A DNA stretch of 64,000 bases, taken from positions 682,001-746,000 of the forward strand of contig JAPZLL010000006.1 of assembly GCA_036250225.1 (NCBI GenBank), in the 5' to 3' direction. The position numbers and the translations under genes are program-made. The notes under the pieces were generated by a model. It was not told where the DNA came from and did not search any database. It saw only the letters and a list, made by a program, of their open reading frames with translations. Origin of the DNA: Cercophora sp. LCS_1. Taxonomy: Eukaryota; Ascomycota; Sordariomycetes; Sordariales; Lasiosphaeriaceae. Of this stretch, positions 11,898 to 25,719 are shown piece by piece (within the stretch, counting starts at the first letter, position 1; the number at the start of each line of letters is the position of its first letter).

Positions 11898-14800
11898 GCT
11901 GGCGGTGGTGGCCGGTCTGGCCTATACTATATCTATCTGCTGGGTCGTTTGGCTTCCCGAGCGGCCCTCGCACATATCAGGGAGGCCGGTTGACTGAGAG
12001 CAGCGAAACGAAAGCAAGAGGGGGATAACGAGCGGCGTAGGGCCCCCCAGAGCTGGCTGCTGTGGCCGTGGTGCCGTGTAAGTCGATGTACGCGGTCGGG
12101 ACGCTCGAGTCGACGAGGGGTTTGCTGCTGTTCGACGACGATGCTTGGCCGGGGTGGTTAGAGAGGCCCGTGGACGTGGATGTCGACGGGGGGAGGGTAT
12201 GTAGAAGAAGGACAGGCGCAGCAAGTAGATGCAGGCAAGGTAACGAGAGTCCCAAGGTTCAAAGCGATCGACGGGAATCGAGGAGGATTAGAAATTAAGC
12301 GTGTGCAGGAAACATGGAACTTGCAGCGAACGAGAGAGATTCTTCCGACGCGAGGGTTAGAGTGTTAGGAAGGACGGGCCTTTTCAATATCGGAAATATT
12401 GATAAGACATAGCTTCCCACACTGCACCAGGCTTCTCACTCTTTGCTCTCACCGTTCAGGCCGAGGCGGTGCTGCCGCAGAGTGAGCTCAGCAAAGAACG
12501 GGCCCGTCCACGAAGGCGACAAGGGTATCGTGGGAGAGGGAACAGACAGGGACAGGGGTAGGTATGTACCTTGTAGGGGTGCAGGGCGAGGATGGATGGG
12601 ATGTGGAGGACCTGAGCCAGTGGGAGCCAGTGGCCGGCTTGGTGGAGTACGTACCGCGCCCGACTGAGTTAGTCTCAGGTGAGACATGGAGAAAAGCAAA
12701 AAAGGTTCCCGACCTGGATTGTCGACAGTGTTCAGCCGCCGTCTAAAAAAAAGGTACCGGGGTCGAGGTACCGCAGCCCATCCCTCCACCGCCTAGAGCC
12801 ATAGCCCACACGCTCGTCATGACGGCGGCGTGGGAGCGACCATCGCGGGCGGCACGCCAAGTGCGGAACCTGTCCCTCGAGCCCGATATCCTCAACTCTT
12901 TTCTGCCTGCGAGAGCGCGCGCCAGAACGACTAGGCGAGGCCATGGTTGACTTTTCGTCAGCTAGATTGCTTTAGCCTCGAACATCCATTTCCCCTAGCC
13001 GCGAGCTTTCTCGCCCCGGCGGGATCATCGTCTCTCTCCTGCCTCCGTGTTTCTTGTCTCGTTGTTTTTTTTTTCTCTCGCCATCCCTCTTCCGGGACTG
13101 CTTGGAGCCGGCAGCAAATGGGATACAGGCAAGGCGACAGGGGCTGCAAGCCGATAGCTCCTGGACGAACCATGAGAGATTGCTTGAGACCTGCCATGCT
13201 GGCAGCACAGCACGCGCTGGCGATCTGTCGACGGCACATCAACAAAAAAGGCCGTCTTTGCCATGATTCCGTTTCCCAGACCCAAGACACGGCTGCAAAG
13301 CATGGACTTTCCAAATGACAACGGAAAGCCGGGACATATTAGAGTATGGTGGACAACGGGTTTCAACAACAGCCCCGGGACGCATTTGTCTCAATACGAT
13401 GCAGTGTGCCAAGGTTGCCAATAACGAGGCCCAAGGAGAAGGGCAAGACGCCAAACCGACCAGCAAGCAAAGCGAAAAAGCGGCTGGCCAGGGAACGAAC
13501 CGCTGTGGGGTTTGAGAGAGGGGACAACTAGGCAGGGCCGCAGGGGAGCTCCAGGCCTCAGGTCTCTCTGTGGGTTGTGGAAACGCAGTGCGCCCTGGCC
13601 AGCTGTCGAACGGAGCGTAACAAGGGCCCGTAAACGTGGGAACGGGACCGTCCTGATCGTCTCGGGTCTGTGTCGAATCCCGGGGCAGAGTGTCGCAAGC
13701 CACAGATGGCACCGAGACACAGAAATCCCGACAAGACTCTTGTCAAAGTGCTGGCCGCAGCGAAGCTGTATTGTTCGGTTGCCGGTTGGCGATTGATTCT
13801 TGACGACTTCGGCACCTGTGAGACGCACAACCTTTTCGGCGCAGTGGTGTGGTGGTCGCGGGGGTGTGTGTGCAGGCCAGGAACAGCGGGAGCATCTTCT
13901 GCTGGGCTGCCCCATCAGAGCGAGGAACCCGACTGATAGGGTGGGGTAGAGGGTGTGTCAATTTGCCAGACCGTCGAGCATAGCGGGTTGCTGTTGAGAG
14001 TCGATTGAATGGAAACTAAGCGTATGCAAGGTTCGGTGTTGTATCAAAGAAAAAAGCTGCCGATCAACCCAGATGATCGGCTTTTGCTACGGTCACGCCC
14101 GCTCTGTGCCTGCAACAACCTGCAGCACGCGGGCGTGGCCGCGGCAGGTGCCCACCCCCCTCCTTCAGGGCCCCCTGCTGCCCTCCCTTTTTCGCTTTCC
14201 CGCGCTTTTTGCTCCAAGTGCATATTTTCATTAATTTGCATTCGACTTATGCCTGTCTGGGAAGTGAGCTCGTTGTCGCCATCGCCGTCATGACGGGGAC
14301 TGCTCGCTTGGAGCTGTCAGCGGAATGGACAGCCGTCTTGATGGAATCCAAAGCCCGTCGTCTGATCTCCTTCGCTCTCGCTCTCTGCCGCACATGAGCA
14401 AACCCAAACATTTGCGCGGGTGTTGGCTTTGGCGACCCATGGGGCGATGCACGATTCGCTCATTGGGCGTTGAAGATTCGGCATGGAGGGGCTGAAAAAC
14501 ACAGGCCCGCGGGGCACCGCCGTGGGCAACACAGAGGCGGAGACGACCCCTCCATTGGAGCCCAATTTTGGGACTCTAGTTCCTGCGCCGAAAGCTCACA
14601 GGGCAGGGCTGTTGCCTTCTTTGTGCTCCATGACTTTGGCTTGTGATGACCAAAGACATGGAATTCTCGTCGTCTTCTGCCGCTCGTGGCCACTGACCAA
14701 AAAAGCAGTTTTAATCTACAAGAAACGGGAAAGGGATTCACAGCTAGTCAGCAGCTATCTCCCCGGGCTATTCTCGCAAACCGATAAGGCACAGGCTTGC

Positions 14801-17800
14801 GGAATTACAATACCAAGCTGCTGTGCCTAAGCATGCGGGGTTCGGCTTCCATCTGTGCTCATCCATTGAGATTTCCGCCGCTGTAGGTACGTGATGTTGC
14901 CAGCAGGCATGACACTAGGTACCAGACGGTGGGTGGCTGCAGGGTCCACGGCGGGGTTCACATCCGCCGACGCCCAAACTCTCCGCTCTGTCTCCCAGGG
15001 TTGGCAAGAGGCAGACAGAGTGCAGATGAATGTGCGGTGAGAGCGAAGCAGCAAGCAGTAGATAAGATGGTGGCATCAGCAGCGCCCTCAAAACGGCAAA
15101 AGCGCTTGCATGACTGTCCAAGTCGGTGTGTAACAAACAGTCGAAGATCGCATTCGAACCTACACCCATTGTTTCGAAGTGGCGGGAGGAAAACAACAGC
15201 CCGGCTAAACTAAATCCGTAAATCTGGGGGACCAGCAAGAGGACGAACGACTCGATGCCGCGACAACGTCGATTTCCCGGATGTGTGGTAGGAAACCATG
15301 CCATGCTCACTGCAAAAACGTCGCTGCAGCGGGCATATACAGCGGTTTATCATGGTTGTCATCCTTCCATAGCATTTGGACGCGTGCTTGCGGCGGCGGC
15401 GTCCCGTCGCCATCAAAAAGGCCTCGCTTGCTTGAAATGGTATCTCGACCAGTATTTGAAACTCCAGCTGACGACATCTTTGGAGCCCGCTCATCGCCTT
15501 GTGGATGAGCCTACTGGGGATATCGTTGCCACCACACTCCCGGTTCCCAGGCTCGACAACCACGCTCTTGCCGTTCCAGGTTGCGGAAGAAGTGACCTTT
15601 GAATCCCATGCGGGAAGTAGACAGCATGACGGCACTGTCTTCGACGCCGTACCCATCCGCTTAGGCCTTCGTCTCCGTTGGTGCGGGAATATCTCTAACC
15701 CATGATTCATTGGCTTCAATAACCCGTATATTGCAATAGCGCCTAAAAATAAGAGTTGTTCCCCGTCCTGATTGCACCATCCCGACTGCCGGGGCGGCTG
15801 TCCTCTGATACAATCTTCATAGCCTGATTAGCATCCGAAGGCTCACACTCAAAGGCAGCGACGTCCTCGCCAGCACAAGTCCAACCACATCTCAATTGCC
15901 GTCGAGGTGTGGCTATGGATTTCAAGGTGTGCTGGAGCGTGGCGTCATGCCCACCAGAGGTGAGCCCTCTTGCATGTGGTGTGTCTTCGGCTTTGAACTT
16001 CTGGGTCCTGGTTGGGCGAAAGGCGCACCATCGCTGCCCAGGCTGAGATCAAAGCCCCACGCCGCGGAATCGTCGACCGAGCCAATTAGGTTGCGGAATC
16101 AGCCAAAGATATTTCCGTATGTGGACGCAACAGTTCGGGGACTTTGCTCCCTTGCTGGCTCGCGTGTCACAAGCTGCTCCGACTGCACTACACTGTCAAG
16201 TGATGACCACGTCGACAGTGTTCGAGGATGCATCCTCACCTTGTTCCGGCGGCATGCTGTGCAATCCAACGAGGCTAGAATAACCCGTCGCGTGGACCCC
16301 CAGAGGAAACACACCTCTCTTGTTCTGCCTGGCTGGGGAACGAACTTGTGGAAAAGCCAAGTCTGTCTGCACGGTAAGGCGACCGAGTCGTGCAACACAG
16401 CTCAACAACGGATTCTTTACCCGCGCATTACACGACAAAGTGCTTACGGCGTACGGGCGAGGCGGGATGGGGGCTGGCCTGCTGCCGCATAGCCTGGTGT
16501 GGGTGGAGAGGGCTCGCTCTGCACGCTTGCATTCGGCTTCTTCCTTGCGCTTCATCTTCGTACTGGGGGTCTTTTCGACGGCCAAGTCCACACGACATCG
16601 GCATGCCCGCCCTGATTTCAATCTGATCGCCGTAATACTATGTGAGCGGACCGACAGGTTTACGTGAGCCGGCAAGTCGCAAGAACCTTCCGTTGATGTT
16701 GGTCGTTGGCCATCCCGACGTATTGTACCAGAGGTACAGCCTTGCAGCTATGTGTCTAAGAACTGGGTTGGGTGTTACGGGTGCGCTGTCCCGGTGTCCC
16801 ATGTCTTAGCTATTCCGAGACCGAGCTATCCGATATTTTGTTGCTGTCGTTGGGACAAGAGCCGCAGGTGGCTTGATTCCTACCCTGCAGTTAGTTCGCC
16901 TTGGAACGGCAGTGCGTTGAGCCAACACTCGCCGCGTTCGTTCTTCGGATTCTGACGATCGTGTGCAGCAGCCCACAGTAGGCTGTGGAACATCGAGGAG
17001 AAAACAGGAGCATCTTGCCATCCAACTGCCGGAACCAACAACAATAGGAGCCTACGGAATCCTAGATACTGAAGTCGCATGTCGGTCAACGCTGCGGCTC
17101 TGGTGGGCTTCCAGGGCCTGGATCCCTGGCAGGGGTGTGGTCGATGGTGGCTTTTGAAACAACACGTCAGCCCGATTTAGCTGTGAAGGAGTCATCCAGG
17201 ATCTGGTCGCAGGCTGCGTGTTTTTTTGATCCAAAGCCAGGAGCGACCAGCGCCAGGATGGAGACAATTTCCGCTCAAGGAGCGGAAACCAACAAAGGCA
17301 AATGGTGCATTCCCCCACATTGCAACCCCCTGCTCATCAAAAAACCGTGAGGCTGTCAGACGTGGAAAACTTATAACCCGATACGGCAAGGAAGATGTTG
17401 GGGCTCAATTCGAGGCTGCGAGTGATGTCAATCCATGGACATGCGATTAAGGTAAGCGCCAATAAGCGGGTTAACTTGGAGTGGCTAAGCGCTATTAGCG
17501 TGGTGGAGGGAGGGAGGGGGTGGAGTGTAGGGCGGCGCCAGGGCAGGGATGACTAGCCCAGCGGGTCTTGTTTTAGGTACTCTTGGCAGGGAGGAAAGAT
17601 GGCATCGTGGTCATCAGTTTCTCTCGCTGTGCAACACAATCAGCAATCCACTTTGTTTGGCTTGTTATGACGTACGCTGTCGACGCGCCTTCGAGAAAAC
17701 CATCGAAGACGTCAACGAGCGGCAGCGAGTCACACGACTGCGCGCTTGTGCGGGCGACAAATGCTGTGCCATGCTGAAGCGCAACCCCAGCTTAAGATTG

Positions 17801-20800
17801 CTCTTGCCGTTTTCGAACCCAGGGTCTCCAAGCACAAAGCCCAAGAACGCCACACAGTAGCATCAGATTATCACCTCCTGAGCCCTGCTTTTCGCTGCCT
17901 GTTTCTGTTGCTTCTTGTCGCGCATTCCCCCTGGACAACGGTTGGAAAAGGGGGGAAATGAGTCGCTCAACCGGCCGTTCGAAGGATTCACGAATGCAGC
18001 CAGTCCAGACCTCGAGCTAGAGGCCAAGCCAGGTACAGATGGTTTTGCGCAAATCAGCGGCTGAGCCCAGACTTGCGGTTCAGATGTGCCCCAGACGGAA
18101 GATACGAGAGATGCGAGAAAACGCACGAGGGTAATAATTATAGAACGTGGCTTGCGATGACATCGTACATCCCTGCTCATTGGATCAAAATTTCATTCAC
18201 ATCTGACAGTCGGGACCAGATGTCGACCCCGCCAAAGCTGTGGAATCGCCAGACCATCGAGAGGTCCGTCGTCGTCGTCGGCAGAGTTGGTTACACGACA
18301 GACTGTACGACGCATGTTCCCGACCAGAGAGACATCAAGGCCGGAAGAGAATCGTTCAAGAAACCACATCCGACAAAGCCAGGCTGATTGAGCGGGGATG
18401 CGACAACGCACTAAGCATGGGTTCAAACGTCAGTCACCGCTGTTTACGAAGACTCCTTGGCACAGAAGCTGGTGCTCGTAGGCTGCGGCTTGGGTTGTTG
18501 CGATGCTCGCCTCGCCGTCCTTTCCGATCAACAAGCTCGAGCGGGCGCTGCAACTCGGTTCTTACGAGAGACCAATCTTACGTTGTTGGCTCTTCTCCAC
18601 ACCCTCTCATACCTTCCGAGTTCAGTTTGGAGGTTGGAAGACTCGGTGACAGCAACGGCTCGGGGGTGGTCCACTTTGACAGGCCCATCGCCGAAAGTCA
18701 CAGCTGCGTCACGCAGTGATCGACCAATAATCCCGAATTGGGAAACGCTCACCAGCCACTCACAATCGCCTAAAGGCGCGATGGCTCAGCAATGGAAACC
18801 GTATCGGCAAGGCTTCACGTCCTGTCCGAATCCGAGGGAGATGATCAACAATCTGGTTAGCAAAGATATTGAACCCGAGAGGCGTGCTCTGCCAACCAGC
18901 CATTCACCCCGCTCTCGCGTCGCATCTGGAACGAACCGGGCGCTCCGTTGGTTAGACCACCCACCGAAATGCTCGAGATAGCAAAGACCGAGTCGTGCAT
19001 TGCTTATCGACGGTTGGTATCAGTCTTCCAAGTGGTGGCCAGCTGGCGGACTTCGACTGGCCAGCAACACGGTGGGCGCGTTCGGTGGGTCGGTGGGCGG
19101 GGCCGGCAACCAGCCTCAAGCCAAAGGTCGAGTGTGGTCCGCAGTTGGATCCTCCGTCACAGGCGGAGCTGGTTTGCTGCTTGCGGCTCCTGGTTGCGCC
19201 AGTGTCAATCGAGCGTCTCCGGATCGGGGAAGGACAATGTGGTGTGGGCACAATCCGCTTGGTTGGTGTGTTGGCCGGTCGGACACGATTCCTAGTTGGA
19301 GACGAAACGGTCGTGCTTCTGGGTGAGAACCCAATTCGATATTTGAGATGCGTCTGCATTGGCGTCATTGACCCGAGGCGTGCTCGTTCCGACGCCTCTG
19401 GATACCACTCAGTCCCCCTCTTTTTGGGCCTTGACGCATGCTTGAAACCTGAGGTGGTCGGCGGATGTGGGAAGCAGGCCGACTTTATGTGGGATTCCTC
19501 GGGGCATCAATATGGTGCTGGGGTTTGGGGAAGCGAGACGCCTCGCGGTCACCCCGGACGGACTTTGGCGGACTTCACTGACGGACCCCCAAAGACTGCT
19601 GCGCCTGTCTGCAGCAACAATCACTCCACCACGGGCCATTCACGTCCGATGCCTCCCTTCACTCGCCGACCCTAGTCTCCGGCCAGGCCTTCCATGCCGC
19701 CGCCGCACCCAGGCCAGTTTGGTTCGGGGGTCGAAGCTCAGGTTACTGCCCGAAACTGGCATTGACAGCCGCCTGCCATCTGTCAGATCGGCGTCCCTTG
19801 TGTCACCGCCCAACACCATGGAACCACCACACATGGAATGCGACTTCAACTTCGGACATTGTGTGAGTCTGCGGAACGGGGCGCAGAAAACACGCAGTCA
19901 ACGGTGGCTCGGGCGTACGGACTTTAGACAAGTGAGGATCAAGGGTTTGTGAGTCAACGATCTCCTGAATCTCAACCTCCGATGGTCGCCGGTCACTCGG
20001 GCACCTCCTGGCGCATCACATCAAGGCACACAGAGCCGCGATAATATACCCTTCTTGGCGTTGGATTGGCAAACCTGAAACCTCCATTTTTGTTGGGCCG
20101 TTCGGCGAATGCTTGTTTGTCGCCTAGGAGTGCTTCGGTGACGACTTTGTCTACTTTCATTATTCCGCCTCCACCACTGCTGCAGTCCATGTAACTCGAA
20201 GGACCTCGCTGGCTCTCGATCAGTTCGTCTTCCTGCTCTCGTCGGCGACGTCGTGATTTGGACCCATCAAGCCCTTCCGGCTAAAACATCGTGGTCTTCA
20301 GGTTAGGCCGGTGTGCTGCCGAATATTGTCCCCACGCCACGGGTTTCCAGTTTCCGTAGGATCTGTTTCTCTCCCGCCACATGCCCGGAGGTTTGATGTT
20401 CAAGCGGTCGTCTCTGCAGGTTTCCACAAGCAGCCTCGGCATCAAAGTATTTCGAGAAGATCGGTTTGATATGGGCTCCACAATAGAGCATATACAACAC
20501 CACATCCCTAGTCTCAGCTATTTTCTTGACGGCATATCACACATGTTGCGGGAAATATCGTCCTCCACGGCATTCCGGAGGTTGTTGTTTCTCGCGGAGA
20601 ATTATTCCGCTTCGATAATGCCATCGCGACGTCTTCAAGTGTCCTACGGGGTGTCGTTTGGGGCTTGCCGTCGGTCCTGTGGGATGCCAGCCCGGCAAGG
20701 GTGGGACGGACACGGCCGGAGCGCAACGTCGGAGGAACACGACGCTATCCCGATCACACCCTTTCCAAGGATAAATATGTTTGTGCAGCATGTACCCTCC

Positions 20801-23800
20801 CTGCCGGCGACCGGGAGCCTCAAGGGACTGTCCCCGAGCCGCTGGCCTCCGGTGTGGTCGTGCAAGCACCCATGCGCGAGATCAGAGACCTGTGCGACCA
20901 TAACCCCAGGTCCAGCGTTGGGGTTTGGCTTCTGGCTCTGTTGCACCCAGGCACGTGGGCTCACGACGAATCTCCGTTCTGCAACCCCTACCAGACAGCA
21001 GGGAGAAGACCCAGGTCCTCAAAGCATGCCTGCAGCGCCTGACGGACAAACGACGCCGACCAGGCCGACGATGGCCGAGATATGTGTCAGTTGACAAGTC
21101 ACTTTCACGATTCAAGGTCGCTCCTGTCGATTGCTTCCAAATCTGTCCCTGGACTGAGCCCTCATTCACGCGTTGCCCAGGCCCAGATCATCTACGGTTC
21201 ATGCCGCCGTCGGCCTTGTCCAAGTGGATAGGTGGAAGAAGACGCCGGTAAAAGGGTGGTCGACGTGCGAATAAACAAGCGAGAGGTGACATCGGAACAT
21301 CGGAGCAACTGGTTTGCGATGTCACGTCACCCGTCGCGTGGGGCCGAGACAACACACATCGCGGCCTCATCTCCAGAACTGCAGACGGAGCTAGCAAACT
21401 GCTGAGAATGGGCACCACTCTGGAACCACTATGCCAGACATCATCTCCGGACAGTAGCCAAGACTCCAGGCGACTCTCCCCTTCTCCCTGCTTTCTCTCT
21501 GCTGGTTTGCGCTGCGCAAGGCGGTGCACGCGCCCTGCCTGCCCTGCTCGATGTCCGGACCAAACAAACTGCCTCCGGCCGAGCACGTTTCGACCGCCAC
21601 CAAGATCCCATCCCGTCGTGGAAAAAAGAGGCGAGAGGCAGCCATCACAACTGCCCAAAAACCTGCTTTGCTTGCGTGGTCTTGCAGGCCCGTCGTCCGA
21701 ACCGCGGTGCTGCGACCTGTACCGATGGCATAACATGGCCAAGGTTGGCGATGGCCGGAGCGGTTCGGGTCGTCTTTGCTGTAGCTTAGGGTTTTAAGGT
21801 CTAGCGTAAACTTCTGTAGCCCGGCCGGGCCAGTCAGCATCGGATTTGTGGGGGAAGATGGTGGTTAGGGAGCATATTCTGAAACGTAAAGCACAGGATG
21901 GCGAGGAGAAGCGTCCAAAGACAAGCGGGATGCGCCGAGGTCGTCCGCTATTGGGGTGTGTTAGCAATCTGCTGACAAGCGGGGGAAGGGACAAACATTT
22001 TTGTTGGGGAAGTCCATGGCATCGCGCCCCGGAGCTCAGCACCACCGATGAAGTCTTCGGAACCGAGCCACCGAGTTGATAACCGAGTGCCCGAGCCGGG
22101 TTTACAGGGCTGTCATTGGCCCGCCCATTACAGCCCTAGTCGCATTCTTCTGCCCTGTTGCTGCATCTCTGGGGTCCCGAGGGACCTGATGATTGTATTG
22201 CGGCAGAGTGCGCCTGGCAGGTATTTCGATATCATTGTTCGTCGGGGCAGAGGAGAAGAGGGCAAAACGCGACAAGAAAAAGCATACGTCAGCTCCTTCG
22301 ACGCCATCGAACGGGTATGCACTGTCTTCCCTGTCCTTTGCATCCTCGGCCTATACATACCGCATGCGGTTCTGCTATGGATGTGCGTATGTGCGCCTCT
22401 CGGCCTGCACTGCTTGCTTTTCCCTTCAACTTCTTCCCGTCCTCGGGATAGTATCAGGTTCTAATCCCGTTCTCCGTCCCTCCACCTCGTTGGTCTCGTC
22501 CCCTTGTGTGCCCGAGTCCTACAAGCACCCCAGATTGGTGCTTGTGTGCAGGATGCGCGCCATATGAGAGGAACGCCGGACTAGAGTGGGGCGGGAAGCG
22601 GGCATGCATCGGTGACGGGTTTGTATATTGCGGTGCTCCTCCCTTTTCTCTCGTGCTTGCTCCCCCCTCGCATGTTGGTTTCGGTCCCTTCTTTTCCAAC
22701 AACAGTCAAGATCTGCCGCGAGCCCTACTTTCTCCCTGCTCATGTTGGCGCTTGGACGGCCGGAGCTCGGTACACAACCAGCCGGGTGGTAATGGGCGGA
22801 ACTTGACCCATGGCCACCGGACGGGTCCTTTTTGTCGGCGCTCCTTCCTGTTGCCCCGACCATCCCATCAACCTCCCTCCCCAACTTATATCCGAAGTAT
22901 AAGAACCCAGGCTTGCCCAGTCTCCCAGGGGCCCCCCCTCCTTGGAGGTTCCTGCTTCCTCGACTCAGCTGGCAGGGCGGCTGGGGGTATCGGAAGGGGG
23001 AAATAGGAAGCGCAACGGTTGAACATCAGTCAACATGACAACAACACAGCCATGCCACTTGGCATAGGGACCGCCTTGATCCGAGGGCCGCATGGAGGTA
23101 GGAAGCAACCTAGCCCGAGCAATCGGGGCAAGAGAGAGGAACGCTTTGGGTTGAGGCTTTGGGTTGTTGGCAACACGTCGTCGGCAAGTCTCCGGCAACA
23201 GGAGTCTCCCACAACGGCATCGAGCTCAGCAACCGAAGGACCTGGGTCTGTGAGGGAGGGGGATTGGCACCACCGACGTCGACAAGGACAGGTTGAGACG
23301 TAGAAGATACGCTGGTGGTCTCTGGAAACAGGATTGACCAGGCAAGAGGAATGGGAACTTTAAGGAAACAAAAAAGATGGGGTTGCACGGAGGTCAATAT
23401 CGATGCCGAGTCGCCACCGATTGTTCCGGTAATAACCCGGAAGCACGCCGCTGCGGAGTCGGCACTTGCTCTTCGGCAGCAACCACGGACCCGGGCGGAA
23501 CATCGGGTGGGGCACCCACACCTGACGGCGAGTGGAGGCCTACGAAGTAAGCCGGTGGGGTGCCGAGAGCCGGGGACGACAAGTCGACAAGCTCGAGCTC
23601 CCGCGGCTTGCTAACCAACTCCCATCGGTTTCGACGAGCTAATGGAGGCTCGTCACGGCATTCCTCGGTGGGCTCTTAGCTTCCGCCGTGCCGGGAAGCT
23701 ACTAAGCGAGAGTCCGGGCCTGCGCTTGACACGACTCAGGGCGACGCTTAGGAACGAGCCGGACGGTGGAACCTTGGGTGACGAGCACACGGAGGCCGAG

Positions 23801-25719
23801 ACTCAACAAACCACGGTTCTCCCGCCTCCCTTCCGCCCCACGGCCGGAGGCGGGAGCACGCCAGCGCGACCCTCCCTCTCAACAGTGGACAGATGTCTCG
23901 CGTCATTTTGAGCTCTGTCTCATCGACGCGGAATCTCGTCACCCCGCTCGCGATATCTCAGCCGCAGAGATCGGATATCCGATGCGATAGGATACGATAA
24001 GGGTGTGGGGGGTTTCTTAGACACGACCCTCAACCGTATCAAAGCGCTTGGCAGAGCTGCATCAGGGGGGAGGGTGAAGTTGGAGAAGCCAGGGCGGTAC
24101 GAGACTTGCTGGAAAGCGTCGGATCGCCCCTTGTTCACCAAGCTTCGAAAGTTCCCAAACAGCGCAACCTCGTAATCGAGAAGAATGCGACTCTGTGCAC
24201 GGGCACGGGCTCATGGTCGCATGGTCGCATGCCTCCGTTTTGACGAAGAGAAAACGGTGGAAGCGACAAGGATGGGAGCTGTGGCTCAGCTAGTCGGGCT
24301 CTAGCTGCAGCCTCACCTTCAACACGAGGTGATATTGACTAGCCCCCTGGCCAGCCCTGCAGGCCCACGTCCTGGCGCTTGCCGCATTGCCGACCCCAGC
24401 CGGCGGCCATGTTGGTCCTGGCTCGGGGTGCGGGGAGTGTCAGAGCTCTGGCGGAGCCCGCCAACAAAGTTTCGACGGCGCCACCCACGACGGGATGCTC
24501 TCTCAAGACCTTCGAGCTTCTCGATATGAGGCTCTGTCTCGGTAGTATCAATAGATTAAAATGAAACCTGCCCACCTGCCCACCAGCCAGGCCGCTCTTC
24601 CGCGCGATCAGTGCGCTTTGAAACATTGGTTCGAATGTTACGCCATGCTGCGTATTGCCGCGCTTGTCCTTGCACGGAAGCAAAAGTCGGTGACGCGCAG
24701 GGAGAAGAAGCTACGCTTGCAGTCGGTCGGGCGTTGCTTTGCAAGGGGGAGGGGTGAAAGCAAGAAGGGATTCTCGAATTGCAAGCCCAAAACGATTGCC
24801 TGCCAGTGCGCGCGGCTGCTGGGGAAATTGCGAGGCGCAAGACAAGTTGCCCCGCAGGCGATCCGTGACGACTTCGACTTGCCAATTCAACGCAGGGGAA
24901 AAGGAGAAGGGTGCAAAAGGAGAAAGAAAAAAAGAATTGACATGAGAATCTGACACGACGAGGGATAGCCTGGGCCAATTTTACATGGTTCCCAGAGGAA
25001 GAGGCAACGGCCAAGCGCCATCACCCTTCAATTAGTGGGATCCCGTATTCATCACTGATGGCTTCCAGACACCGCTGTCATGAAGGTGTGAGCCGCGAGA
25101 GGTGCCAGCAAAGGACGCTACGATGCATGCGGGTCTCAGCCAATTGGCCATAGCTTTTTCACACCCTCAGGTTCTCAGGAACATGCTGCAACCCTGCTTT
25201 AGCCCGTCCTTGGCTTATGCTATTAAGAGAAAACACCCGATAGGCGAATAGAGCGGGGAGCTCGCCAAGGATAAGCTGATCGACAGGTCGACAAGGCGCC
25301 CTGGTCCGCCGACCCACACGCTGACATCAGCTCTGATCCGAACGGGCTAATCAAGGGCACGTTATCCGATCAGGTCAGCCATTCGCAAATCACAAAGACT
25401 GGTCCCTACGGATTAGACGCGGCGACACTTGCGGCAATGGGATGTTCATCCCAACCAAAGATACCGCAGCAACCCCGATAGTTTGCCAGCTCATTTGCAT
25501 ATTGCAGCAGGAAGGGCCGCACCGAAGCAAATAGCGCATCCTGAAATTGCAACGGCCCGCGCAAACTTCGCTACCTTGGGAACGCTAGTACCCCCGTCAG
25601 CCAGCCACCTGCGCCATAGCCGTCCATCCCTATCGCTCCTCCGCGCGCCTTCCGTGACCCGATCTCCGGTTCCGTGTGTGTCGATCGGTCTGCCGCATCC
25701 TTCCGCCGCCGTCGTCGTC
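11898..25719. other. Gene-poor intergenic region (13.8 kb)
   Basis: No gene is supported. Frames up to about 237 codons exist on both strands (for example near 18995-19675 and 20381-21094), but they overlap other frames, lack domains and have no conserved splice structure. The stretch is not AT-rich and shows no obvious long repeat or transposase remnant. The left end must hold the promoter and 5' UTR of the Cmr1-like gene. The right end holds that of the TMEM19-like gene. Long regulatory DNA or unrecognised noncoding transcripts are possible. Confidence 0.6.

Noticed and set aside
18995..19675. 226-codon plus-strand frame
   Set aside because: Several other frames overlap it, no domain or splice structure is visible, and residue use looks random.
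20381..21094. 237-codon plus-strand frame
   Set aside because: Same reasons: overlapping frames on both strands and no recognisable motif.
1..25719. RIP-degraded transposon DNA
   Set aside because: The region is not AT-rich, and CpG and CpA dinucleotides are plentiful; no transposase or reverse-transcriptase fragment was recognised.
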